The notes below the pieces were generated by a model. It saw nothing but the letters and a program-made list of their open reading frames with translations. It was not told the DNA's origin and searched no databases. Shown here in pieces: positions 10,091 through 18,745 of a stretch of DNA of 64,000 nucleotides. The translations under genes were made by a program, and so were the position numbers. How positions within the stretch are numbered: position 1 is the first letter of the stretch; every line of letters begins with the position of its first letter. Source of the DNA: RGIG7450 sp045633565 (lineage in GTDB: Bacteria > Bacillota > Clostridia > RUG12999); the NCBI GenBank assembly GCA_045633565.1, contig JAZQYO010000026.1, positions 7,008-71,007 of the forward strand. Direction: 5' to 3'.

Positions 10091-10621
10091 GTGGCATATA
10101 CTTTAAAAGACGATATGGCTGTTAAAATGGCGATTTTATATGTAATCGAAAAATTCAAAGACGGTGTTACCGGAGAGATTTTGACCGATGTGGCTATTTA
10201 TGCCTGCGGCATAAATTACTTCACGCTCAGACAAATGCTTTTCTCATTGGAACAGGATGAATTTATTATTTCATTTACCAGCGAACACGGAGAAATGTTT
10301 ATAATAAACGAAAAGGGCGAAGAAGCGCTCGGTTTTTTTGTAAAAAAACTGCCTTACCATTTCCGCGAGGATGTAACAGAATATATCTACAGTCTGCGCC
10401 CTGATGAACTTCCCGGCAATAAATTCCTGTGCGATTTTGTTCCGGCAAACGATCTTGAATATAACGTTTTCCTTGAATATAAAGAAGAGGGCACAACCAC
10501 TTTAAAAATGGAATTTAAAGCCGGTGATCGCGAAAATGCACAGAAAACCGTTAATCTGATTAACAAAAATAAAGACAAAATTTTCGGCGATATTTACAAA
10601 TATATAATGGAACTTAAATAA
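10091..10621 (+). CDS. DUF4364 family protein
   Basis: A 176-aa protein recognised as DUF4364, a family of Clostridia with no settled function. The N-terminal ~85 residues look like a winged helix (LKDDMAVKMAILYVIEK... YFTLRQMLFSLEQDEFI), so a DNA-binding role is possible but unproven. The GTG start is supported by AAGGGGGTGA just upstream. It is a single-gene transcript with its own promoter and a strong terminator shared with the convergent dehydrogenase gene. Confidence 0.8.
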   Translation: MAYTLKDDMAVKMAILYVIEKFKDGVTGEILTDVAIYACGINYFTLRQMLFSLEQDEFIISFTSEHGEMFIINEKGEEALGFFVKKLPYHFREDVTEYIYSLRPDELPGNKFLCDFVPANDLEYNVFLEYKEEGTTTLKMEFKAGDRENAQKTVNLINKNKDKIFGDIYKYIMELK

Positions 10622-10655
10622 AAAAAGCATTTTCAGACGAAAATGCTTTTTTTAT
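10621..10655. terminator. Bidirectional intrinsic terminator
   Basis: Arms AAAAAAGCATTTTC and GAAAATGCTTTTTT around AGAC, with runs of A and T on the two sides. It serves both DUF4364 and the converging dehydrogenase operon. Confidence 0.85.
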
Positions 10656-11876
10656 TTATAATCTGTATGTTCCGGGAAGGTCACAACACTTGCGTGTATC
10701 AAATACAACTTTCCCTTTGAGCCTGTCCATATTCTCCAGAATATGATTGTGGCTCACCATAATAACTACCAAATCGGTATCAGCAAGAAACTTATCAAAG
10801 TCGTGATACTGATTAGGTACAATATCTGCTTCAAAAAACGGGTCGTAGGACTTAATGGGCGCCGCAAGATGTCTCTCCTGGCTTTCTAAAAGCTGAATTG
10901 TGGGTGACTCACGAGAATCATCAACATTTTCCTTATAGGAAAGACCGTATAGACCCACTCTTGAAATGTCAGAAATGTTATTTTCTTTCATAATTTCATA
11001 AATTCTGTTTAACACAAAATCAGGCATACCGTCATTGGTTTTCATTGATTCATCAATAACTTTCGCAAGACTGGGATAATCCCCAACCAAAAACCACGGG
11101 TCAACAGAAATGCAGTGCCCGCCAACACCCGGTCCCGGTTGAAGAATGTTTACCCTGGGGTGCATATTACAGATTTTTATAATTTCATAAACATCCATAT
11201 TGTCATGACGGCAGATTTTTGCAAGTTCGTTTGCAAAGGCGATGTTTACTGCCCTGTATGTGTTTTCAACAACCTTTGTCATTTCTGCAGTACGTATGTC
11301 CGTAACAACAATATCCCCTTTACAGAAAGATGCGTAAAGATTTTTTATTTTTTCTCCCACACTTTTATCGTCTGCACCGATTGTACGATTGTTGTGCAAA
11401 AGCTCGTACACCATATTGCCCGGAATGATTCTTTCGGGTGCGTGAACAAGATTTATGTCCCTGCCGATTTCAAATCCGCTGTCTTCTATTACAGGACGCA
11501 CATATTTATCAATCGTGCCCGGCGATACCGTGGACTCAATAACCACAGTTGCTCCTTTCGGACACAGCTCAAGAATGGTTTTAACCGCAGAAACCACATA
11601 GCAGGCATCAACCTTTTTGCTAAATTTATCATAGGGTGTCGGAACCGATACTATGTATGTATCCGTCACCTGATATTCGGTAGTAAATTTAACCCCCGCC
11701 TTCACAGCATCTGCAAAAAGCTCATCAAGACCTTCTTCTTTAAATGTAGTTTTTCCGGCGTTTAAGGTTTCAACAAGCTGTTTATTATAGTCTGTGCCTA
11801 CAACATCCACGCCATGTGCCGCAAGCATGAGAGCCGTGGGAAGTCCTATGTAACCAAGTCCTATTACATTAATCAT
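10656..11876 (-). CDS. Nucleotide-sugar dehydrogenase (UDP-ManNAc dehydrogenase-like)
   Basis: UDP-glucose/UDP-ManNAc dehydrogenase family (406 aa): NAD-dependent two-step oxidation of a UDP-sugar to the uronic acid. The N-terminal Rossmann motif is GLGYIG, the middle domain has ESTVSPGT and HAPERIIPGN, and the catalytic cysteine lies in GVGGHCISVDPWFL. The GGHCISVDPWF form fits WecC-like UDP-ManNAc dehydrogenases better than UDP-glucose dehydrogenases, but the substrate is inferred. AAGGAG precedes the ATG. The GT4 gene ends 4 nt upstream, so both form an operon for surface glycan synthesis. Confidence 0.88.
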   Translation of the reverse strand: MINVIGLGYIGLPTALMLAAHGVDVVGTDYNKQLVETLNAGKTTFKEEGLDELFADAVKAGVKFTTEYQVTDTYIVSVPTPYDKFSKKVDACYVVSAVKTILELCPKGATVVIESTVSPGTIDKYVRPVIEDSGFEIGRDINLVHAPERIIPGNMVYELLHNNRTIGADDKSVGEKIKNLYASFCKGDIVVTDIRTAEMTKVVENTYRAVNIAFANELAKICRHDNMDVYEIIKICNMHPRVNILQPGPGVGGHCISVDPWFLVGDYPSLAKVIDESMKTNDGMPDFVLNRIYEIMKENNISDISRVGLYGLSYKENVDDSRESPTIQLLESQERHLAAPIKSYDPFFEADIVPNQYHDFDKFLADTDLVVIMVSHNHILENMDRLKGKVVFDTRKCCDLPGTYRL

Positions 11877-11880
11877 CTTT

Positions 11881-13026
11881 CTACTCTCCTTGTATGTTTT
11901 TTAAAAAATCTATCAGTTTACCAAATTCGTTTTCCCAGTTTACTTCTTCGGCAAGTCTTTTTGCATTTTCGGCGCAGACATTATAAAATTCCCTGTCTGT
12001 ATAAAGCTTTATTACCGCCTCTGCAAAAGCCTCCGGAGTGTTTTCCCTAAGTACAATTCCAAAATTATATTTATCATTCAAATATCTGTGTTCCGGGATA
12101 TCCGACATAATAACAGGAAGTCCCGCCGCCACATATTCAAATATTTTGTTTGAAACAGAAAGCTTGAAATTAAGACAGATGGGCTCGGTAATTGCCACAC
12201 CCACATACGATTTTGCAGCTTCAGGAACAAGCTCCTGAACGGTTACTGACGGGTAAAAAACAAACCTGTTTTTCTTATCAAGTTGTGCGACTGTATCTCG
12301 CAGTTCCTGCTCCATTGCACCAAATCCGCGTATTGCAATCCGGATATCATCATAATCGTCAAAAAGGCCGCACGATTTTGCCATTATATCGTATCCCCTG
12401 CCACGGTAAAACCATCCATGGTTAAGCACTTCAAAACCTTCATTTTTTTCATGTTGTCTGATTACCGGTATTTCTTTTTTAGGGGCACAATTGGTGATTA
12501 CCATCGGCTTTTTAATTTTATATTCCTTGGCAAAGTATTCTGCTGCAGCATGGCTGACGCAAATCATCAGGTCAACCCTTTTCACCATATACCTTTCTGC
12601 CATTTTATAAAGTATCGCAAGTTTACTTTTTTTTGCTGTGAAATTTTCAACACACACTTCGTGAGAGTCATAAATAATCCTACAGCCAAGCTTCCTTTTT
12701 GCCGCAAAAGCAGGAATAAGTGCATTAAGATCATTAGCATGAATAACGTCAGGTTTTTCTGCAATTATTGCATCACGCACCACCTCAAACGAAAGCTTTT
12801 CACGTTTGAATTTGTTTAATATTCCCTTCTGATGTCCCACATATCTTTCGTCTATTTCAGTTATAACCGTTTTGCACGGAATAAGGGAAACTTTTTCTTT
12901 ATCGTACCTTTTGCTCTTGCTCCCAATAGTCACAACATCAATTCCATGCGCAAGGTACTCATTGATTTGTTTTCTCACACGCGGGTCATACCAAACAGAA
13001 TTGAGTACCACATCACATACCTTCAT
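11881..13026 (-). CDS. GT4-type glycosyltransferase
   Basis: A two-domain GT-B glycosyltransferase, about 381 aa. It carries HANDLNALIPAFAA and YDSHEV in the acceptor domain, then a C-terminal donor domain ending with the E-x7-E-like stretch EPICLNFKLSVSNKIFEY and AAGLPVIMSD. The ATG at 13026 has AGG 8 nt upstream and is better placed than the GTG at 13035. It lies 4 nt ahead of the dehydrogenase. The probable role is extending a surface polysaccharide; sugar and acceptor are unknown. Confidence 0.85.
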   Translation of the reverse strand: MKVCDVVLNSVWYDPRVRKQINEYLAHGIDVVTIGSKSKRYDKEKVSLIPCKTVITEIDERYVGHQKGILNKFKREKLSFEVVRDAIIAEKPDVIHANDLNALIPAFAAKRKLGCRIIYDSHEVCVENFTAKKSKLAILYKMAERYMVKRVDLMICVSHAAAEYFAKEYKIKKPMVITNCAPKKEIPVIRQHEKNEGFEVLNHGWFYRGRGYDIMAKSCGLFDDYDDIRIAIRGFGAMEQELRDTVAQLDKKNRFVFYPSVTVQELVPEAAKSYVGVAITEPICLNFKLSVSNKIFEYVAAGLPVIMSDIPEHRYLNDKYNFGIVLRENTPEAFAEAVIKLYTDREFYNVCAENAKRLAEEVNWENEFGKLIDFLKNIQGE

Positions 13027-13111
13027 CAAATTCACCTACTGTTTTTCTTATTAAACATTTCACACCAATTTAATTATATACCATATATAATAAAAAATCA
13101 ATCTTTTAAAT

Positions 13112-13147
13112 TAAAAAAATATGCACCTCCAAAAGAAAGTGCATATC
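13112..13147 (-). terminator. Terminator after spoVT
   Basis: On the minus strand, arms ATATGCAC and GTGCATAT are followed by a T-rich run, directly downstream of the spoVT stop. Confidence 0.75.
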
Positions 13148-13158
13148 ATTTACCTTTT

Positions 13159-13701
13159 TTAATTTTCCATGTGTCTGCCTAAAAAGTTTGCAGCTGTCTG
13201 CGCAAGCTTGGTTTCCACCTCGCCGGGAATCCCTTTCTCGTTTGACACAACCACTACACTGCCCAGACAATCTCCCTCCGAAATAATTGGAACTGCAACG
13301 CCCATCTGATATTTGTCATTGCCTTGGGCAATATAAAGCTGTTTCCCGTCCGACTGACTTACTACATACGGCACTTTTTCATCCATAATTTTCTCCAGGT
13401 CACTGGAAACCGGCTTTTCTGAAAGCTCCTTTTTGGACGCTCCCGAAACCGCAATAATAGAGTCCTTGTCGGTAATACAAACGGGGTATCCGCTTGTTTT
13501 GGAAAGAGATTCCGCGTAGTCGGACGCAAACTCGCCAAGTTCACCTATAGGCGAATATTTTTTAAAAATCACTTCGCCGTCACGGTCTGTAAAAATCTCA
13601 AGTGGGTCTCCCTCTTTTATGCGGAGAGTACGTCTTATTTCTTTAGGTATTACAACACGACCGAGGTCATCAATTCGTCTTACAATTCCTGTCGCTTTCA
13701 T
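13159..13701 (-). CDS. spoVT: Stage V sporulation protein T
   Basis: AbrB-type transcription factor of the developing forespore, regulating late sporulation genes. The 180-aa protein starts with the swapped-hairpin AbrB DNA-binding domain (MKATGIVRRIDDLGRVVIPK, residues 1-50) followed by a GAF-like domain (about 55-178), exactly the SpoVT layout. The start has GGAG upstream. Monocistronic, with a terminator behind it. Its presence indicates an endospore-forming lineage. Confidence 0.93.
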   Translation of the reverse strand: MKATGIVRRIDDLGRVVIPKEIRRTLRIKEGDPLEIFTDRDGEVIFKKYSPIGELGEFASDYAESLSKTSGYPVCITDKDSIIAVSGASKKELSEKPVSSDLEKIMDEKVPYVVSQSDGKQLYIAQGNDKYQMGVAVPIISEGDCLGSVVVVSNEKGIPGEVETKLAQTAANFLGRHMEN

Positions 13702-13797
13702 ATAATAAATCTCCTTTTTGTAAATTTTACAAATTTATTATTTGAAAAAGCGTGAAATTTATCCAATGAAAATTTTGTCAATGGTAAACATCCCGTC

Positions 13798-13826
13798 TTG
13801 ACTTTTATAAAATATAATGATATAAT
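13798..13826 (+). promoter_or_regulatory. Promoter of the SCIFF operon
   Basis: TTGACT, 17-nt spacer, TATAAT; 32 nt upstream of the SCIFF start codon. Near-consensus sigma-A signal, suggesting strong expression. Confidence 0.8.
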
Positions 13827-13858
13827 TATAAAAAATAATCTTTTGGAGGCTATTTATA

Positions 13859-14005
13859 ATGACCAGAATTAAAACTATTGAAACAAGAAATATTGAAAAA
13901 TCTGTTAAAAATGGTGGCTGCGGCGAATGTCAGACATCCTGCCAGTCAGCTTGTAAAACATCCTGCGGTGTTGCTAACCAGCAGTGCGAAAACAACAATA
14001 AATAA
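13859..14005 (+). CDS. scfA: SCIFF peptide (six-cysteine ranthipeptide precursor)
   Basis: A 48-residue ribosomal peptide precursor of the SCIFF (six cysteines in forty-five residues) family, near-universal in Clostridia. Six cysteines fall at positions 21, 24, 28, 32, 36 and 43 (GGCGECQTSCQSACKTSC then QQC), each spaced for thioether cross-linking by the adjacent radical SAM maturase. TTGGAGG precedes the ATG. The biological role of SCIFF products is not settled; signalling has been proposed. Confidence 0.96.
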   Translation: MTRIKTIETRNIEKSVKNGGCGECQTSCQSACKTSCGVANQQCENNNK

Positions 14006-14016
14006 TTAAAAAACAC

Positions 14017-14048
14017 TAAACCGCCGCCTTTTCAGGCGGCGGTTTTTA
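14017..14048 (+). terminator. Terminator/attenuator between SCIFF and its maturase
   Basis: Perfect GC-rich hairpin with arms ACCGCCGCC and GGCGGCGGT and loop TTTTCA, followed by TTTTTA. It sits 20 nt before the maturase start, so most transcripts should end after the peptide gene and only a fraction read through to the enzyme. Confidence 0.85.
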
Positions 14049-14067
14049 GTATAGAGGATTGAAAAAT

Positions 14068-15441
14068 ATGGTTCATCAGTATAAACTAAACGGATATAAC
14101 ATAGTGCTTGATACTGCAAGTGGCTCGGTTCACGTTGTGGATGAGGTGGCGTATGACATTATTGCCATGTACAAAGAAAAAAGCCGTGAGCAAATCACAG
14201 CCGAAATTTTGAAAAAATATTCTCATCTGCCCGATGTAAATGAGGCAGAAATTTCAGAATGTCTGGACGATATCGCCTCGCTTGAAGATATGGGCAAGCT
14301 TTTTTCAGAAGACAAGTATGAAGAACTTGCAAAAAACTATAAATCTGATACTAGCGTTATAAAAGCAATGTGTTTGCACATTGCCCACACCTGTAATTTA
14401 AACTGCTCTTACTGCTTTGCAAGTCAGGGCAAATATCAGGGTGAGCGCTCGCTTATGAGTTTTGAGGTAGGCAAGCAGGCGTGTGATTTTCTTGTTGCAA
14501 ACTCAGGTACCCGCAAAAACCTTGAGGTTGACTTTTTCGGCGGTGAGCCTCTTATGAACTGGGACGTTGTCAAAAAGCTTGTTGAATATGCAAGAAGCAT
14601 AGAAAAAGAGCATAATAAGAATTTCCGTTTTACTCTCACCACAAATGGAGTTCTCTTAGATAACGACAAAATAGAATTTTTAAACCGCGAAATGAGCAAT
14701 GTTGTTTTAAGTCTTGACGGCAGAAAAGAAATCCACGACCATTTCAGAAAAGATTATAATGGCAATGGAAGTTACGACCTTATTTTGCCCAAATTTAAAA
14801 ATTTTGTAGAAAAACGTGATGGCAAAAACTATTATATGCGCGGAACTTTCACCCACAACAACACCGATTTTACAAATGATATTTTTCACATGGCAGACCT
14901 CGGATTTACCGAGCTGAGTATGGAACCTGTTGTTTGTCCCCCATCCGACCCATATGCACTGACACTCGAGGATATGCCAAAACTTTTTGAGCAGTATGAA
15001 ATTCTCGCAAAAGAAATGATAAAACGAAAAAAAGAAGGTCGTCCATTCACCTTCTATCACTATATGCTTGACCTGAAAAATGGTCCTTGCATTTACAAGC
15101 GAATTACAGGATGTGGCTCGGGAACAGAGTACATGGCAGTTACCCCCTGGGGCGAACTTTTCCCCTGTCATCAGTTTGTAGGCGATGAAAAATACAGTCT
15201 CGGTAACATCTGGGATGGCGTTAAGAACACCGCTGTTCAGGACGAGTTTAAAAAATGCAACGCATATTCCCGTCCCGAATGTAACGATTGCTGGGCAAGG
15301 CTTTACTGCTCGGGCGGATGTGCCGCAAACTCCTACCATGCAACCGGCTCTATCAGTGGCATATACGAGTATGGCTGTGAGCTGTTTAAAAAACGCATTG
15401 AATGTGCAATTATGATGCAGATTGCCGAGGAAGAAGAATGA
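14068..15441 (+). CDS. scfB: SCIFF maturase, radical SAM/SPASM enzyme
   Basis: Radical SAM enzyme that installs Cys-to-alpha-carbon thioether bonds in the SCIFF peptide. About 457 aa: an N-terminal peptide-recognition region (MVHQYKLNGYNIVLD onward, residues 1-95), the radical SAM cluster CNLNCSYC near residue 112, and a C-terminal SPASM domain with the auxiliary cluster cysteines in CGSGTEY, FPCHQF, CNDCWARLYCSGGCA and YGCELF. The ATG at 14068 has AGGA 9 nt upstream; an earlier in-frame TTG overlaps that ribosome site. Overlaps the decarboxylase start (ATGA). Confidence 0.96.
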   Translation: MVHQYKLNGYNIVLDTASGSVHVVDEVAYDIIAMYKEKSREQITAEILKKYSHLPDVNEAEISECLDDIASLEDMGKLFSEDKYEELAKNYKSDTSVIKAMCLHIAHTCNLNCSYCFASQGKYQGERSLMSFEVGKQACDFLVANSGTRKNLEVDFFGGEPLMNWDVVKKLVEYARSIEKEHNKNFRFTLTTNGVLLDNDKIEFLNREMSNVVLSLDGRKEIHDHFRKDYNGNGSYDLILPKFKNFVEKRDGKNYYMRGTFTHNNTDFTNDIFHMADLGFTELSMEPVVCPPSDPYALTLEDMPKLFEQYEILAKEMIKRKKEGRPFTFYHYMLDLKNGPCIYKRITGCGSGTEYMAVTPWGELFPCHQFVGDEKYSLGNIWDGVKNTAVQDEFKKCNAYSRPECNDCWARLYCSGGCAANSYHATGSISGIYEYGCELFKKRIECAIMMQIAEEEE

Positions 15442-16748
15442 ACACTCCCATAGCAGATTTTGTAAAAAAATATTCGGAAAACGATTTTTCACGCTTTCAC
15501 ATGCCGGGACACAAGGGCGAAAGCTTTCTCGGATGCGAAAAATTTGATATTACAGAAATAGACGGTGCGGACGTTCTGTCCTGTGCCGACGGAATAATTT
15601 TTGAGAGCGAAAAAAACGCATCTTCCCTTTTTAAAACTGCTCACACATTTTATTCTGCCGGTGGGTCAACTGCTGCAATTTATGCGATGTTGGCACTTTC
15701 AGGTGGCAAAAAAATACTTGCGTCAAGAAATGTCCACAAGGCTTTTGTTAATGCCTGTGCACTACTTGATTATCAAGCTGTCTGGCTGATGTCGGAAGAA
15801 ATTTCAGGTGTATTAAGCTGCAAGATTTCCGCAAAATCTGTAGAGGAAAAGATTTTGTCCGAAAAGCCTGCTGCCGTTTATCTTACATCCCCTGATTATC
15901 TTGGAAACGTTCAGGATATTGCGGGAATATCGGAGGTCTGCAGAAAGTATGGCATTCCGCTTTTGGTGGATAACGCACACGGTGCATACCTTGGTTTTCT
16001 TGAAAAATCCACGCACCCCATTTATCTGGGTGCAACCGTCTGCTGCGACTCGGCGCACAAAACTCTTCCCGTTTTGACGGGGGGTGCATATCTGCACATA
16101 TCAAAGGATGCTCCTGCAGACTACCTGTCAAACGCACGCGAAAAACTGGCACTTTTTACTTCCACAAGTCCCTCTTATCTGATTTTGAAGTCGCTCGATT
16201 TGTGCAATGCATATCTTACAGATGGCTTTAAGAAAAAACTTGCAGATTGTATAGAAAAAACAAGTTCAGCAAAAGAATTTATCAAATCTCGTGGTTTTAG
16301 CGTGCTGGGCAGCGAGCCTCTTAAAATAACAATAGATGCCGCTGCATCCGGTTACAGCGGCTACACATTGGCGGAAAAATTGCGTGAAAACAAAATTGAG
16401 CCGGAATTTTCTGATAATGACTATGTTGTCTTAATGGTCACTCCACAAAACTCTGATGGAGATTTTACAAGACTTGAAAATGCCTTTTCATCTATAAATC
16501 CAATGCCGGCTATTGCAAAAAAGGACCTTGTCATATCAGCGCCAAAACAGCGGATGTCCATTCGTGAAGCTGTTTTTTCAGACAGCGAAACAGTCTCTGT
16601 TTCTTCTGCCATTGGCAGAATTTGTGCGGCTGCCACTGTTTCCTGCCCGCCGGCTGTCCCAATTGCAATAAGCGGAGAGGAAATAACAAAGGAAATCGCA
16701 GAGTTGTTTTTATACTACGGAGTAGAAAAAATACGTGTTGTAAAATAA
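15438..16748 (+). CDS. Orn/Lys/Arg decarboxylase-like PLP enzyme
   Basis: Fold-type I PLP enzyme of the ornithine/lysine/arginine decarboxylase group, the short YaaO-like form (436 aa). Family landmarks are FHMPGHKG near the N-terminus, AGGSTAAIYA, LVDNAHGA and the PLP lysine in DSAHKTLPVLTGG. The ATG at 15438 overlaps the maturase stop and has GAGGAAG upstream. An operon with SCIFF and its maturase is unexpected for an amino-acid decarboxylase, though such linkage is seen around this locus in Clostridia. The exact amino acid substrate cannot be read. Confidence 0.87.
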   Translation: MNTPIADFVKKYSENDFSRFHMPGHKGESFLGCEKFDITEIDGADVLSCADGIIFESEKNASSLFKTAHTFYSAGGSTAAIYAMLALSGGKKILASRNVHKAFVNACALLDYQAVWLMSEEISGVLSCKISAKSVEEKILSEKPAAVYLTSPDYLGNVQDIAGISEVCRKYGIPLLVDNAHGAYLGFLEKSTHPIYLGATVCCDSAHKTLPVLTGGAYLHISKDAPADYLSNAREKLALFTSTSPSYLILKSLDLCNAYLTDGFKKKLADCIEKTSSAKEFIKSRGFSVLGSEPLKITIDAAASGYSGYTLAEKLRENKIEPEFSDNDYVVLMVTPQNSDGDFTRLENAFSSINPMPAIAKKDLVISAPKQRMSIREAVFSDSETVSVSSAIGRICAAATVSCPPAVPIAISGEEITKEIAELFLYYGVEKIRVVK

Positions 16749-16749
16749 A

Positions 16750-16785
16750 AACCCGACAACTTTCGTTGTCGGGTAATTCTTTATA
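16750..16785. terminator. Terminator between decarboxylase and rnpB
   Basis: Arms ACCCGACAAC and GTTGTCGGGT around TTTC, with T-rich sequence after and A-rich sequence before, so it can work in both directions. Confidence 0.8.
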
Positions 16786-16789
16786 TTAT

Positions 16790-17119
16790 GAGTATCCCTG
16801 TAAGCCGGGTTCTGTTTTTCAGACAATTATCTATCTACGCCTGCCATTGCTGACAGGCTTTAGCCATATAAGGGGAAACGTCGGGCAAACTTAACTTCCC
16901 CAATGTTGCTCCAGGTGGGGTTTACAGCACGATACTGTCTCCAATACCGTGGGTGAGCTCTTACCTCGCCTTTCCACCCTTACCGCAAAAATGCGGCGGT
17001 ATATCTCTGTTGCACTATCCTTAGAGTCGCCTCCACCGGACGTTATCCGGCACCCTTGCCCTGCGGAGCCCGGACTTTCCTCACGCACCTTCTGGTGCCC
17101 GCAATTGTCCGGAATACTC
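16790..17119 (-). ncRNA. rnpB: RNase P RNA, type A
   Basis: The catalytic RNA that trims tRNA 5' leaders. On the minus strand the conserved core elements appear in order: GTGAGGAAAGTCCGGGCTCC near the 5' end, AGGGTGCC and GTCCGGTGGAGGCGAC, GAAAGGCGAGGTAAGAGC, CAGTATCG-type loops, and near the 3' end GAACCCGGCTTACAGGG. GAGTAT at the 5' end pairs with ATACTC at the 3' end, which fixes the limits at about 330 nt. It begins 8 nt after the CNNM stop codon, so it may be partly transcribed from that upstream promoter. Confidence 0.96.
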
Positions 17120-17126
17120 AAGTTTT

Positions 17127-18410
17127 TTATTCGTCCTCGTCCTCATCCTCGGGAACACTTAAATATTCAACCTTTGCAAAAACAACTCTGTTGTCTTCAA
17201 CTTCTTCTATTTCAATTCGCAGGTTTTCATATTCAAAAAATTCTCCCGGTTCGGGGATTTTGCCTAAAACCTCTGTCACCCAGCCACCTAATGTATTGTA
17301 ACGGCTTTCAATTTCATTTCCGTCAAAATCAATGGCGTCAAGCATATCGCTTGTATCCATATTACCATTCACACGGAAGCTTGTGGGTGAAAGTGTTTCT
17401 ATAAGCTGAAGAACCTCGTCATGCTCGTCCCATATTTCCCCGACAAGTTCTTCAAGAATATCCTCCATTGTAACAACACCAGCCGTACCGCCATACTGGT
17501 CGGTAACGATTGCAAGCTGAACCTTGTCCTTCTGCATTGCAGAAAGAGCATCGGAAATTTTCATTGTATCGGGCAGGTAGAGCACTTCCTGAAGAATACC
17601 TTCAACATCCACATCCCCTTTTGTAACAAGAGCAGACAGAAAATCCTTTGCATTCAGTATACCGATAATTGTATCAATCGACTCCCTGTAAACAGGAATT
17701 CTTGTATATTTTTCCTCTAAAACCGCTTCCTTGATTTTTTCAATACCTTTTTCTATATCTGCAGCAACAAGGTTTACCCTCGGTGTCAGAACCTCGCCAA
17801 CGGTTATATCGTCAAAGTCAAGAGCATTTTGGGCAAGCTCACGTTCAACCTCTTCCAAAACTCCCTCATCCTGAACCTCGTCCATAATTACCTTAAGCTC
17901 GTCCTCGGTGTATGACGGTTTTTTCTCTTCCCCGTCATCTTTTCGCGAAACAACTGCTCTCACACCGGAGAAAAGAATTGATATGGGCAAAAGCAGTTTT
18001 GTAACAAATATGAGAGTTTTTGCAATGGAAAGAAGCAATGCTTCTGCATTTGTTTTAGCTAAACTTTTAGGCAGTATTTCGCCAAATACCAAAACAAGAA
18101 CCGTCATCACAACTGTGGCAATGAACGCTCCGTGAATTTTCCATACATTCGTTGCCAGAACTGTTGCAAGAGAAGTTGCAACAATATTTACTATGTTGTT
18201 GCCGATAAGTATTGTTGAAATTGTCTTATCGTAATTGTTTATAAGCTTCAGCGCAGTTTTTGCCTTTTTATCGCCATCATCAGCCTTTGCTTTGATTTTC
18301 AGTCTGTTCGAAGCAGTAACCGCTGTTTCCGACGATGAAAAAAACGCCGATAAAAAAATTAAAATAATAATACTGATTATGCTGATACTAAACCCCGCAC
18401 TACTGTCCAA
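17127..18410 (-). CDS. CNNM/CorC (HlyC) family membrane protein with CBS domains
   Basis: Putative Mg2+/Co2+ efflux or homeostasis protein, about 427 aa. Order: DUF21/CNNM transmembrane domain (residues 1-190, beginning with ISIISIIILIFLSAFFSS), a CBS pair (about 205-325, LTPRVNLVAAD and VTDQYGGTAGVVTMEDILEELVGEIWDE), and a C-terminal CorC_HlyC domain. An in-frame ATG exists at 18494, but the promoter with its TATAAT lies inside that extension, so a TTG at 18410 behind GGAG is the likely start. The C-terminus is acidic (DEDEDE). Confidence 0.9.
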   Translation of the reverse strand: MDSSAGFSISIISIIILIFLSAFFSSSETAVTASNRLKIKAKADDGDKKAKTALKLINNYDKTISTILIGNNIVNIVATSLATVLATNVWKIHGAFIATVVMTVLVLVFGEILPKSLAKTNAEALLLSIAKTLIFVTKLLLPISILFSGVRAVVSRKDDGEEKKPSYTEDELKVIMDEVQDEGVLEEVERELAQNALDFDDITVGEVLTPRVNLVAADIEKGIEKIKEAVLEEKYTRIPVYRESIDTIIGILNAKDFLSALVTKGDVDVEGILQEVLYLPDTMKISDALSAMQKDKVQLAIVTDQYGGTAGVVTMEDILEELVGEIWDEHDEVLQLIETLSPTSFRVNGNMDTSDMLDAIDFDGNEIESRYNTLGGWVTEVLGKIPEPGEFFEYENLRIEIEEVEDNRVVFAKVEYLSVPEDEDEDE

Positions 18411-18450
18411 GTTATAACCACACTCCAATAAATATATTTTTACATAATGT

Positions 18451-18479
18451 ATTATACACGACCCATCTTCTTTTGTCAA
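18451..18479 (-). promoter_or_regulatory. Promoter of the CNNM gene
   Basis: Minus strand TTGACA, 17-nt spacer, TATAAT: consensus sigma-A. It overlaps the upstream in-frame extension of the CNNM reading frame and so decides the start codon. Confidence 0.85.
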
Positions 18480-18511
18480 CATAAGAAATTTCATTTTTTT
18501 ATAAATAACTA

Positions 18512-18540
18512 TTGCTTTTTTCTTTTTCCTGTGATATAAT
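18512..18540 (+). promoter_or_regulatory. Promoter of the tRNA-Leu transcript
   Basis: TTGCTT, 17-nt spacer, TATAAT on the plus strand, about 30 nt before the tRNA-like fragment. Divergent from the CNNM promoter. Confidence 0.7.
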
Positions 18541-18572
18541 TTTCGTTGTTGATAAATAGCATATAAATCACA

Positions 18573-18720
18573 TGCGGATGTGGCGGAATTGGCAGATTTG
18601 AGCCTGAGCGCTGCCGGGGGTCAGATGTAGCGATGGCGAAAATGCGCAGTGGTCGAAACCTTTAGGTTTCGGGTACCGCAAGCCGTATCGCGGGCGCGGC
18701 TGACTTTGCAGCCACAACAG
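18573..18720 (+). pseudogene. Broken tRNA-Leu copy continued by a GC-rich structured insert
   Basis: The first 24 nt repeat the 5' end of the true tRNA-Leu 173 nt downstream (acceptor 5' strand, D-arm up to GGCAGA; 25 nt identical when the preceding A is counted). The copy then diverges: the CGC that should close the D-stem is TTT, and no CATCCGC acceptor strand follows. Instead comes about 125 nt of markedly GC-rich sequence with small hairpins (GAAACC-TTTA-GGTTTC; GGCTG-ACTTTG-CAGCC). It is in the same predicted transcript as the functional tRNA. It is either a pseudo-tRNA with an insertion or an uncharacterised structured RNA. Confidence 0.6.
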
Positions 18721-18745
18721 ATTTTCAACTTAATATCAATTATAT

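Noticed and set aside
14436..15492. Minus-strand frames opposite the SCIFF maturase
   Set aside because: They mirror a well-supported radical SAM gene, lack ribosome sites and show no domain.
17127..18494. Longer CNNM reading frame starting at ATG 18494
   Set aside because: A consensus promoter (TTGACA-17-TATAAT) lies inside the extension, so that ATG would not be transcribed; the TTG at 18410 is preferred.
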